In this document: piece after piece, positions 37,451-45,395 of the stretch
Layout: every line of letters starts with the position of its first letter
How positions within the stretch are numbered: the first letter of the stretch is position 1
Source: Malurus cyaneus samueli
Lineage: Eukaryota > Chordata > Aves > Passeriformes > Maluridae
Direction: 5' to 3'
Assembly (NCBI GenBank): GCA_009741485.1
Contig: CM019237.1
Coordinates: 45,026,302 to 45,090,301 of the forward strand
DNA: 64,000 nucleotides
Notes under the pieces: generated by a model
Told to the model about the DNA's origin: nothing
Seen by the model: only the letters and a program-made list of their open reading frames with translations
The model's database searches: none
Made by a program: the position numbers and the translations under genes

Positions 37451-39430
37451 AGATGCTGTGCAAAATCTTGAGAAGATAATTCTGAAGCAATTGGCATTTT
37501 TGTGTGCCTGATTTCAAACTTGTAATTGAGCTTGATTTCTTTGGTCAGGGGGAACACACCAATTTTGTCTGAAGAAAGTGTTGAATTGGACACTCAGGCC
37601 CCTAATCACTATCAGGAACTTGACCCTTATGATTTATTTGAGGGAGAATTACAAATATACATATGTATTATGTTTATGTAAGATGTACCTAGACATCTAT
37701 CAAGTAGAAAGGCAACTAGTCTCATCCTTAAAAAGTGAACAAGGCTTTCATGTACCATAGAACTGTGGAGTTGCATAGTGTTATAAAGAAAAATGGTTGA
37801 TGAATTCCTTCATCTTAAGATCACAGAGAAGTATAACTGAAGTAATGCTGACTTGCTTAAAATGACTGCAGCCCCTTTTCAGAAATTGTTCCTAAGATAC
37901 TTCTTAATCCTCCATTTTATGTTTCCAAGTAACATGTTGGATGAAAACCACTCCCTCTCTTTTTATCAAGCTCCTTGTCTGCTTGTTTTACCCAGAAGAA
38001 TGCAGGAGGACTTGCACAGTCATAGTTTATCCCTTCTTGCCATACAGAAAGGAAAAAACATCCCTTGGCCAAATCATATCTGCTATTCCTGTATCACTAT
38101 TATCAGTGAAAGGAATGGCAAAGTCAAATGACTAATCTCTTCAGCTATTAGCAGCTTCAGTATATAAGTATCACTCTACAGTTCTTTCCTCCAACTGTTC
38201 TGAGATAATTTCAGATTACTTTAGGCTTTGGCTAATATGTCTTCCATTTTTACTGAAATTAGAATGAAAAATATTATAGTCACTTTCTTAAAGCATGGCT
38301 AAAAATGTTAGGAAAATCTTTCTAACACAACAGCCCTTACCAGCACCCTCAGGAAGATCCTGGCTGTCAAAATGAAAATATTGGTGTCTGCTTTTGTCAA
38401 AGAGCTCAAGCACAGATTGGTATTGCTTGTGGTCACTGCAGCTACATGAAAAATATCACTGTACACACACCGTATGTGGGAACAGAAATTCATTCAAGCT
38501 CCAGATGGCATATTGATATATATGCACGCAGTGCTACAGCCACATTGCTGTCCATAACCTTCCCTACAGACCAGCAAACTCTATTTGGACCATGTGGATA
38601 AATTCTGAGGTACAGAGACAGGACCTGGGGGTTAAGAGAGTCCAGAGCTGCTGTTGTTCTTTTAGGAAGCTTTCCTCCCTCAGAAACCTTGGCCATGTGC
38701 ATGTTTTGGCCTGCAAATACATACCTGCAACAAAAGTCCAGCACTGAATCCTTGTCTGCTCGCTGGAACACAATTCTTTGGCATGAGGTAATCAGCCCTC
38801 CTTGTACGTCTTTTGAGCAGTACGTCCCTCACTGCTCCTGGACAAAGACCATGCTAGGTAGGTCCAAGTAACTGTATTTTCCTTAGAGGGTGCTTTCAGT
38901 GAGAGCGAGGCAAAGGCTGGGCAATGCCTGCATCAGCACTGAAGCAGAGCATTTGATGCTCAGCCTGGGTCTGATTTCCTGCAGGACAAGTATAGCTGGC
39001 AGGGAAGCATGTGGAGGGATTTCCTTAGTGCTCTTGTTTCTAGGGGGCATCAAGGACCATGTGAGCTCTTCCAAATCTCCTACCAATACTCAGACATTGA
39101 CAGGATGGGCATTTGCAGCCCCTAGAGTGACTGCATATCCTGAAGGCTGCACTTGACCCACTCCACTTGGAAGGGGTCTTCTTTGTTATTCACTCTGGCT
39201 TTTCATGGTAGAGGGCAAGACTTATCCTAGGGCCATTCTGTGGTGCTGAGGAGGATAGGTGGGCACACTCTACTCAGGCCACCTATGGCATGGGAGGGGA
39301 CAGGAATGGATCTGTGACCACAGAGTGGCTTGTCCTGCCATGAGGCTGAGAGCACCATGGGCAGCAAGAGCGCAGGCATCCATGGGCAGGGCAGGATGAA
39401 GACACGTGTTCCTTTCTGTTCAGGCTGATT
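37451..39430. other. Non-coding interval, no gene recognised
   Basis: Nothing structural is recognised. Short frames overlap on both strands. This interval leads up to the CpG-island promoter region and is presumably its distal upstream flank if transcription runs on the + strand. Confidence 0.5.
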
Positions 39431-39434
39431 TCAC

Positions 39435-39570
39435 GTTGCTTAGCTTCCAAGGAGCTCTGAGAATAGCAATTAAAGCACTGGGCTTAATTGTGGAGTATCC
39501 AATTTGGATATTAGCGTTATCTCAGCTCTCACTGCTTTCTTTTCGCTCAGATCCAATTCTGCTGCTTGCC
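39435..39570. promoter_or_regulatory. Promoter-proximal AT-rich element upstream of the CpG island
   Basis: Directly before the T tract and CpG island lies a non-repetitive stretch with AGCAATTAAAGC (near 39467), GGCTTAATTGTGG (near 39481), a GTATCCAATTTGGATATTAG word (39495-39514) that contains CCAAT and an imperfect inverted repeat (ATCCAA/TTGGAT), and GCGTTATCTCAGC. It has the dense, complex texture of a conserved proximal enhancer. ATCCAATTTGGAT is a perfect 13-base odd palindrome (39497-39509), which could bind a dimer. Confidence 0.4.
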
Positions 39571-39622
39571 TGCTGGCTGGGTGCCTGCTCCTTTCTTGTC
39601 ATTATTACTATTTTTATGGTTG

Positions 39623-39655
39623 TTTTTTTTTTTTTTTTTTGTTTTTTTTTTTTTT
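39623..39655. repeat. Poly(T) tract with one G
   Basis: Eighteen T, one G, then fourteen T, placed directly at the upstream edge of the CpG island. It could exclude nucleosomes at a promoter edge or simply be a homopolymer. Length here is prone to sequencing and assembly error. Confidence 0.9.
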
Positions 39656-39988
39656 AAGCTTCCAACCACACGGGTCGTAGTCCGAGAGGGACCGGAACCA
39701 GGGACCCCGGGTGGTCCCCGCGGGCTGCGGCGCCGGCTCAGCCCGGCCGGCGCGTGCCGCCCAGCCCGGCTCGGCCGGAGGCACAGGTGCCTCCCGGGCA
39801 GGGGCTCCCCTTCGTCCCCGCCGGAGGCTGAGACCTGCTCCCTCGGGCAGCGGGCGGGGGTTTATCTTCCGTTGCCCGTACTGTCCTTCCTCCTCCTCCT
39901 CTTCCCCCCCGTTTCCCCTATCGCTCACTCGCCAGCTTCTCCTCCCTACCCCTTGATATTCCCCCTTCCCTTTCATTTTCCGCGGGTA

Positions 39989-40027
39989 TATTAATTATTA
40001 TTAATTATTAAGCTGCTTTATTAATTC
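39989..40027. promoter_or_regulatory. Cluster of TTAATTA homeodomain-type words
   Basis: Within GC-rich surroundings there is an AT island with TTAATTATTATTAATTATTA at 39991-40010 and a further TTAATTCACC at 40021. TTAATTA is the core of Antennapedia-, LHX- and PRRX-class homeodomain sites. It lies about 150 bases before the candidate first exon. Confidence 0.35.
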
Positions 40028-40070
40028 ACCTTCCCATGCTTTCCCCACCTCCGGGAAGCATTCTCGGAGC

Positions 40071-40080
40071 TTTTATATTG
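40071..40080 (+). promoter_or_regulatory. Weak TATA-like sequence
   Basis: TTTTATATTG lies in the island about 105 bases before the first upstream ATG at 40176. It is a poor match to TATAAA. If used, transcription would start near 40100. CpG-island promoters often need no TATA box. Confidence 0.2.
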
Positions 40081-40099
40081 CAGAGGATTTTTTTAAATG

Positions 40100-40275
40100 T
40101 ATTTTTAGGGTGATGCTCTGAGCACTTCCCCCTCCCCGCCCCGCATCTCCCACCCGGGCAGTACCAGAGAAGAGAATGAAGAAGTTGAGCATGTCTGAGG
40201 CGGATCAGCCTTGCAGGCAGAGAGGGGGGCAGTAGCTACTCAGAGCAGCCCGAGTGCTTGAAGCAGAATTTGCTG
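40100..40275 (+). other. Candidate 5' untranslated first exon
   Basis: The stretch ends at CTG|GTATGT (donor at 40275/40276), a fair match to the U1 consensus. It follows the weak TATA-like word, and it contains one short upstream open frame (40176-40235). The start is set only by the position of that TATA-like word and is uncertain. A matching acceptor lies 775 bases downstream at 41050/41051. No coding homology is seen. The exon is inferred from signals alone and needs transcript data. Confidence 0.3.
40176..40235 (+). other. Short upstream open reading frame (19 codons plus stop)
   Basis: The ATG at 40176 opens MKKLSMSEADQPCRQRGGQ and stops at TAG, 40 bases before the candidate donor at 40275. 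G is at position -3. If the first exon is real, this frame would precede the main start and could lower translation. A second ATG in the same frame follows five codons later. The peptide is not recognised. Confidence 0.3.
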
Positions 40276-40885
40276 GTATGTATGTGGGTCCGGATTTTAT
40301 GACAGCTCTAAGTGTGAACCTTTTTCCGAGCGAGATGGGAGGGGAAGAGAAAGAAATACCTACTTCAATAAATGCCTGCATAGCTGTAAACCCTGTCCGG
40401 CTGTGCTGGAAGCGGTGGTGGTGGGGACACTCCCAGGCATCCACCCACCCCCAGAAAAAAAAAGAGCCCAAGCAAAGCCCGAAGAGCCGAGGGTTGTGTT
40501 GCCGGGGGCGAAGGAGGCGGGGGGCGCGTAGTGGCGCCCGGTCCCGGGGCAGGTGAAGCAGCCCCCCCAGCCCCCCCACTCCCGTGGCGGGGCGTGTGCG
40601 TGTGTGTGCGCCCAGCGCGCCCCGCGCTGCCCGTGGAGCCGAGCGCGGCGGCCAGCGGTGCCGGCAGCACTGCAGAGGGGTGGGCACGGCCCTCGCCAGC
40701 CCTCGGGGGCTGGGCCCGGGGGTGGGCGAAATGCTGTGCGTGCATGGGGAGGGGGCCGCGGGCGGGGGAATCGTTTTCTCTCCGCGATTCACATCGCGCC
40801 CGCTTTCCCGTCTCGTATGCATGCCTATCCCGGGAATGGTGTAGTCAGCCCGTATCTGAATTATTTATAGACTCGTGCCAGCTGG

Positions 40886-40913
40886 TTTTTTTTTTTAATA
40901 ATTTTTTTTTTTT
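40886..40913. repeat. Paired T tracts
   Basis: Eleven T, then AATAA, then twelve T, within the AT-rich gap of the CpG-island complex. In the proposed gene model this lies in the intron between 40275 and 41051. Confidence 0.9.
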
Positions 40914-41050
40914 AATTCCGCTTGTGTGCACTATTGGGAAATGCGTTTTGCCTTCCTTTCTTCTCAATATATTAATGTCTTTGTTGGGGAGCGGTTTTTA
41001 TCCCCTTCAGATTCCTCTAATACAAAATTGATGCTTATTTTTCCCTTCAG

Positions 41051-41491
41051 GAAGGGGACGCTTTGAGGCTAATCATGCTTCACAGAAAACAGCACCGACC
41101 TCCAGTTGCATTAAACACAACCTCCTCCACTAGGGCTCCAGGAAAAAAAAAAAAAAAAAGAATAATTACAAGAATAATCATTAAAAAGGCAAAAGGAATG
41201 CTTACTCTGGAACCTGCATTTGACGATCTTCACCACTCGCACTGAATAGCCTCTGAAGTGATTCTCTCCAGCTTTTCAATTTGCACCGCTTCAAGACGCA
41301 AGATTGCCACAAAGAAACCTCTATTTTTTTTTACAGCCAAGTAGGATTGTTTTTTAACTCATTCCCCCACGTTTGCCCCCGACCCTTATTCTTCTTAAGT
41401 GGATATGCAAGCAAGAAGAGGAGACTGGACATTCCCAACATGCTCTCTCCCTTGATCTGTCCGTCTAGAGGTTCTGCTTCTACAAACCAAG
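41051..41491 (+). other. Candidate 5' exon with good acceptor and donor
   Basis: The left edge is TTATTTTTCCCTTCAG|GAAG, a strong pyrimidine tract and acceptor. The right edge is CCAAG|GTAGGG, a good donor. Inside are several ATG frames that end early, including 41063-41245 and 41405-41455, as in long 5' untranslated exons. An ATG at 41440 with A at -3 stays open to the donor and would give a 17-residue start, MLSPLICPSRGSASTNQ, leaving phase 1. That peptide is not recognised. A run of 17 A (41143-41159) inside is unusual for an exon and lowers confidence. Confidence 0.33.
41143..41159. repeat. Poly(A) tract
   Basis: Seventeen consecutive A followed by an A-rich tail (AAGAATAATTACAAG). No retroposed sequence upstream of it was recognised, and no target-site duplication was found. 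Confidence 0.9.
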
Positions 41492-41732
41492 GTAGGGAAA
41501 TTCCTGTTTCTGTGGTTTTGCTTGCAGCTCATTTTGGTACACGGATTTGCCCAGGGAGCATCACTCACTATAGAACAAAAGGTTTAGAGATGCTTTTAGA
41601 AGCAGATACGGGGAAAAATAAAACCATTCACCAGACATGTTGATTCCCTCTCGGCTCATCAAATAGGACATGAAAAGAAGGCGAAAGGGTTTGAGTTAGG
41701 TACCATGTTGCGAATTGGGGAAGTCCTTGTGA

Positions 41733-41755
41733 TTTTTTTTTTTTTTTTGGGGGGG
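41733..41755. repeat. T16-G7 homopolymer junction
   Basis: A run of T is joined directly to a run of G at the edge of the third CpG-dense segment. It is a likely place for sequence-length error. Confidence 0.85.
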
Positions 41756-42009
41756 CAGTTGACAGTGGGGTCGGAGAGACACGGGAGGAGGAACGCGGCT
41801 GTGGGAAGGGGTGAAAACGAACGTAATTTTCATCCATCCACCCGCAAATTGCCTCCTCCTTTTCACTGGTCCAGGGGCTTCTTGCCACGCTTTGATGTGA
41901 AAGCAGAGCTCGTTAGGAACAACAGGACGTAGAAACCCGCTTGTTGCCGGGGCGGGTGGTGCATTACTGAAAACCCACGCCGGCCTCTCGATCGTGAGCG
42001 GCCTAACGC

Positions 42010-42043
42010 GGGCCGGGGCCGGGGCCGGGGGGGGGCCGGGCCG
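42010..42043 (+). promoter_or_regulatory. G-quadruplex-prone GGCCGGGG tandem
   Basis: Four or more G tracts are separated by CC: GGGGCCGGGGCCGGGGG and following G-run, then CCGGG. This meets the usual four-run G-quadruplex pattern on the + strand, and the opposite strand could form an i-motif. It sits in the CpG-island complex, where such motifs are common near start sites. Confidence 0.6.
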
Positions 42044-42986
42044 CCCTGGCACCGCGCAGGAGCCCGCCCAGTGCCGGGGCGAGTGCGCCTGCTTGCGTGG
42101 AGGTGGAGGGCTATTTTAAGTCCAAGCACGTCAAGCGACTTAGCCTGAACCTACGAGGCGCTGTATTCAGGCAACTTCACGTGTTTTAATTTATCGCCGT
42201 CCCCCTGCTGCTGTCAGCGGGCATCGTGGCCCCTCTCCGCCGCGCCCCATCCTTCCCCCCGCGCCATCCACCTTGCATCCTGTGTCCCCACGCAGGCAGC
42301 CCCCTCCCCAGCCCACTCGGGAGGGATGCAAAATGGCTATCGTGCCGCTCGGCTGTAGATACGCGGGAGATACCACTGCATCCCGACCGTAACGTGAGTC
42401 TTTCCGTAAGATGGTGGCAAGACAAAGGGAGCGGAGCCACCGGGGGGTGCGGGAGCGCCGGGCACAAGGTGTTGAACGTCTCGGGATTATTTTAAGCCTC
42501 AGCCCGTGCCCGCCGCGCCGCTTCGTCCGTCACGCGTGGGTCTGCGCCCCCACGCCGAGAGAGGCGGGAGCAGGGGTGCGCTGCTGCACAGCCTCCCCCG
42601 GGGGCGGACCCTCACCACCCTTACCCGCATCGCCAGCCCCCCGCCCAGGCTCCCCCAGCCGTCTCTCCCTTCCACACCGGAAGCCTGGCGGTGGGCGGGG
42701 GGCGGCAAGAGGAGCGAGGGGCGCCCCCACAGCAAAGCGAGGAAGAGGGTTCGCCTCCAGCCCTGCTGTGGGGTGAGGCAGCCTCGAGGCGCCCTCAGCC
42801 CTTGAGGCATGTGGAGCATGCTGAGGCGGGGGCGCGCCTTTTTCAGCGCCTCCTTTGCCTGCATCTTTCCAGTACCTCCCTGCCACATTTCTGAGGGGGT
42901 TTTGTCGGCCTATTGTTAAAAACCAGAAGCGGTTCTGCGCGAAGGGGTTGAGAGCCACCTTTCCTGACATATTCTGGCTGTGCTTC

Positions 42987-42994
42987 TATAAATA
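42987..42994 (+). promoter_or_regulatory. TATA box (TATAAATA)
   Basis: A canonical TATAAATA lies in CTTCTATAAATATCC, within a less GC-rich patch of the island complex. A start would be expected near 43015-43024, just before a CpG-rich stretch that runs to a donor-like site at 43561/43562. CTATAAATAT is also close to a MEF2 site. This would be a second, downstream promoter relative to the one near 40.1 kb. Confidence 0.4.
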
Positions 42995-43017
42995 TCCAAG
43001 GCTTCCCAGGGTTTATC

Positions 43018-43561
43018 GGCGCCTGGATCCTCCCTGCCTGAGCTCTCCCTCCCTCGCCGCAAGTGGGAGTAGAAAGTTTACCTGTGCGGGGAGGAGGGCG
43101 TGTGGGAGCGTTTCCTCCTTTTTCCGAAAGGATTTCTCAGGCCTCGCGGCTCCCGGATCTACCCAGGACCCCATCACCGAACGCGTGAGGGATTGCAGCC
43201 CCCTGCGTCGGCCATCATTTGCCTCGGACAACCCCTAAAAGCACAAGTGCCGGGGAAAATGCACGGAAAGGGGAGGGTGGCCTCAGACCCTGCCCCTCTG
43301 CCCCCTACTCTGGGTTTTGCAGGCACATCGGACGGCAGAGGGGAAGGTTTCCTCGGGTGCTTGGCCAGGGTGGCAGCCCTCGGCAGCGGGGCCAGGCTGC
43401 CTGCTCGCCCGGAGAGCGGCGCCCAGCGCTGCCTGCTCTGCTCGCCGCCTGCCACAGCCGCCAGCCCTGCCAGCAGGGCACCCGGCCCGAGCGGGTGCCG
43501 CATCCCTGCCACAGCCCCTCCAGCCAGAACCAGGGCCAAGTTCATGCAGAGGTGGAGCAGG
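43018..43561 (+). other. Candidate alternative first exon downstream of the TATA box
   Basis: Starting about 25-30 bases after the TATA box, the sequence runs GC-rich to AGG|GTAGGT (exon end 43561), a fair donor. Two long frames are open across it in different phases (43100-43597 and 43219-43734). Both have the alanine, proline and arginine bias expected of GC-rich chance frames, and neither has a known domain. Support is from signals only. Confidence 0.25.
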
Positions 43562-45249
43562 GTAGGTGGGATTTGTGGAGAGGTCTTAAAGCTTTGATGC
43601 TCAGCCGTGGGGGCCAGGAGCATGGGCTCCTATCCTTGTTCCTTTTCCCAGTCTCTCTTGCTGCTACCTTTACCTGTGACTTTTCCTCATCTTCTCTGCA
43701 AGCTGCAGTGAGGGAAAAAGGAGATGCCCAATAATATTGCTTTCCCCATCGCCAAGCACAGCTACCTCAGGCTTTGCTGATCCCTCCTGAGCTTCCCCTG
43801 GGCCGACAGGGAGGGCTGGGTGTGCAACACCCCTGGCTCATGGAGTGCTAGTGCTGACCCATTTGCCAAGGCCTTGGGGAGCAGAGTAGGGACACAGCAC
43901 CCTGCTGTGTTGGGTGACCTGGTGTGCCCCAGCTGCAGCTCTGTAGAGAGCAGCAGTTTGTGTGTGGGTGCAGGGTGCTCTGCAAGAGGGGAGCTGTGGG
44001 TATGGGCAATTTTCAAGAGCTCACCCACACTGCCCCAAAGCAGTAGCTCATGTCACCTGCGTATATCCTTGCCTTTCTTTGGTCCCTCACCTCACCAGCT
44101 TGTCTCCCAGTCCTGGATGGAGATCTCAGAGGGTTGGGACAGGATGGAACAGGTTGAGGGCAGAATCAGGAAACAGCCTGGGGGTGGTGAGATCTGCTTC
44201 AGCTGCCTCTTGGCTCAGCCATTGCTATTCAGGAGCAAATCTCAGCAGGGAAAAGGAAAGAAGCATGGTCAAAGACACAACTCCTCTTCTCAGGGACCCT
44301 GGGCTCTGGTCTGTTGGTGCACACCTGCTGCACCAGCCAGCTCAGTCTGTGCCCGTCCTGGTGCCTCTTGCAATCCCCGTGCCAGTGACAGCATTGCTGA
44401 GCAAAGGAAGATTTCAGCAGTGGCACCGAGCCATCCTATTCTGGGCAAGGGTCTCAGGGTACCAGCATTGTTGGCTGAGCTCTGTGTTGCACCTGTGCAT
44501 GCAAGAACATCATGCAAGAGATCATAGAGGTGTGGAAAATACAGAGCAGGGGCAAAAATCCCAACCTGCCATCTAATAGTTGAGGCTTTGACTTGGTTTA
44601 TGCTCATTCTGGATTACCAGCTGTCCCTGTATAAAAGCTCTATCAACCTATGAACCAGCACCTGATCCCCAAACGCTATCCTGCAGGGGAAAAGGTGATG
44701 GAATTAATTTATATTTCATCTGCTGTTGGAGCTCAGCTGGGGCTATTTCTTGGGCTTGGTTTGGAAGCGGGCAGGTGGCCCTTGCTTCCAGTGCAAGAGC
44801 TATGGAGCTGCGCTTGGATTGCCACGCTGGACTCACATTGCCTGGGTTGGCACCAGGAGTTGATGTCTCTGCAGTAGCATGTGGGAGGTCTGGAGTTGAT
44901 TCCCAGAGCTATTTTTTTCATTCCCCCAAGCTGGCAGAGGGTGGGAGCACTGCACAGATAGCGCTGCCTGTATCTGCAATGGGCTTCATTCCACATTCCC
45001 ATCCTTAGGATGCACAAAAGCTGCCTGTGAGATATTCCAGACTGAGGACTTGTCCCTAGGGGTTTAATCATCTTGGCCTCTAGAGAGGCCGCAGCTCTAC
45101 TCTGCCTGTGCTCTGCTTTGCAACATGGTTTGGTGGGCAGCGGCGAAAGAGAGTTACCTTGCAGCTGGAGAAGATGCAGAGGGTTTTTAAAATTTTTTGA
45201 ATTTTCTTTGTGTAAGCTGCAATTTATCACAAAGAAATGGATTAGTTAA
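43562..45249. other. Non-coding interval, no gene recognised
   Basis: GC remains fairly high to about 44.6 kb and gives long overlapping frames (43820-44527 and 43962-44576 on +, 44733-45230 on -). None has a recognisable domain, and the + phases compete. It is most simply the start of an intron of the gene served by the island. Confidence 0.45.
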
Positions 45250-45395
45250 TAGGAAAGGTGGACTAGATGATCTTTCTGAGAAAGATGGCACAGTGTATTG
45301 TGATTGCCTAATCTACCATGGAATGCTCGTAGTATCTGCTCTGCCTGACATCAGGGCTCTAGGCCTGCCTCCCTTTCCTGCCATTCTGTGATTAG
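45250..45395 (+). mobile_element. Possible CR1 3' end fragment
   Basis: GGAAAGGTGGACTAGATGAT at the start matches the CR1 'gactagatgatctt' block, and CCTTTCCTGCCATTCTGTGA at the end matches the CR1 'ccttccaac...attctatgatt' terminus. The middle is longer and more diverged than usual. It is a weak call. Confidence 0.4.

Larger units (their letters stand above)
39660..43560. promoter_or_regulatory. CpG-island complex, promoter region of an unidentified gene
   Basis: CpG dinucleotides are dense at 39660-39860, 40180-40830, 41690-42260 and 42330-43550, in contrast to their near absence elsewhere in the window. An AT-rich stretch (40860-41680) divides the complex. An island complex this long usually marks a developmental or otherwise tightly regulated gene, often with several start sites. 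Candidate promoter and splice features lie on the + strand, so I favour rightward transcription, but a bidirectional or leftward promoter is not excluded. Long frames here (up to 205 codons on the minus strand at 40205-40822) are the usual effect of few stop codons in GC-rich DNA. Confidence 0.85.

Noticed and set aside
37750..37830. Possible minus-strand CR1 end (ACCATAGAACTGTGGAGTTG)
   Set aside because: Lacks the following GGTTGGAAGGGACC-type block and other CR1 phrases; the resemblance is limited to a few bases.
40205..40822. 205-codon minus-strand open frame in the CpG island
   Set aside because: GC-rich DNA has few stop codons; at least four other frames over the same bases are also open, composition is proline/arginine/alanine-rich, and no domain is seen.
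43820..44527. 235-codon + strand frame, the longest in the window
   Set aside because: Another + phase (43962-44576) is open over the same bases and no known motif or splice-bounded structure is present. It reads as chance in moderately GC-rich DNA.
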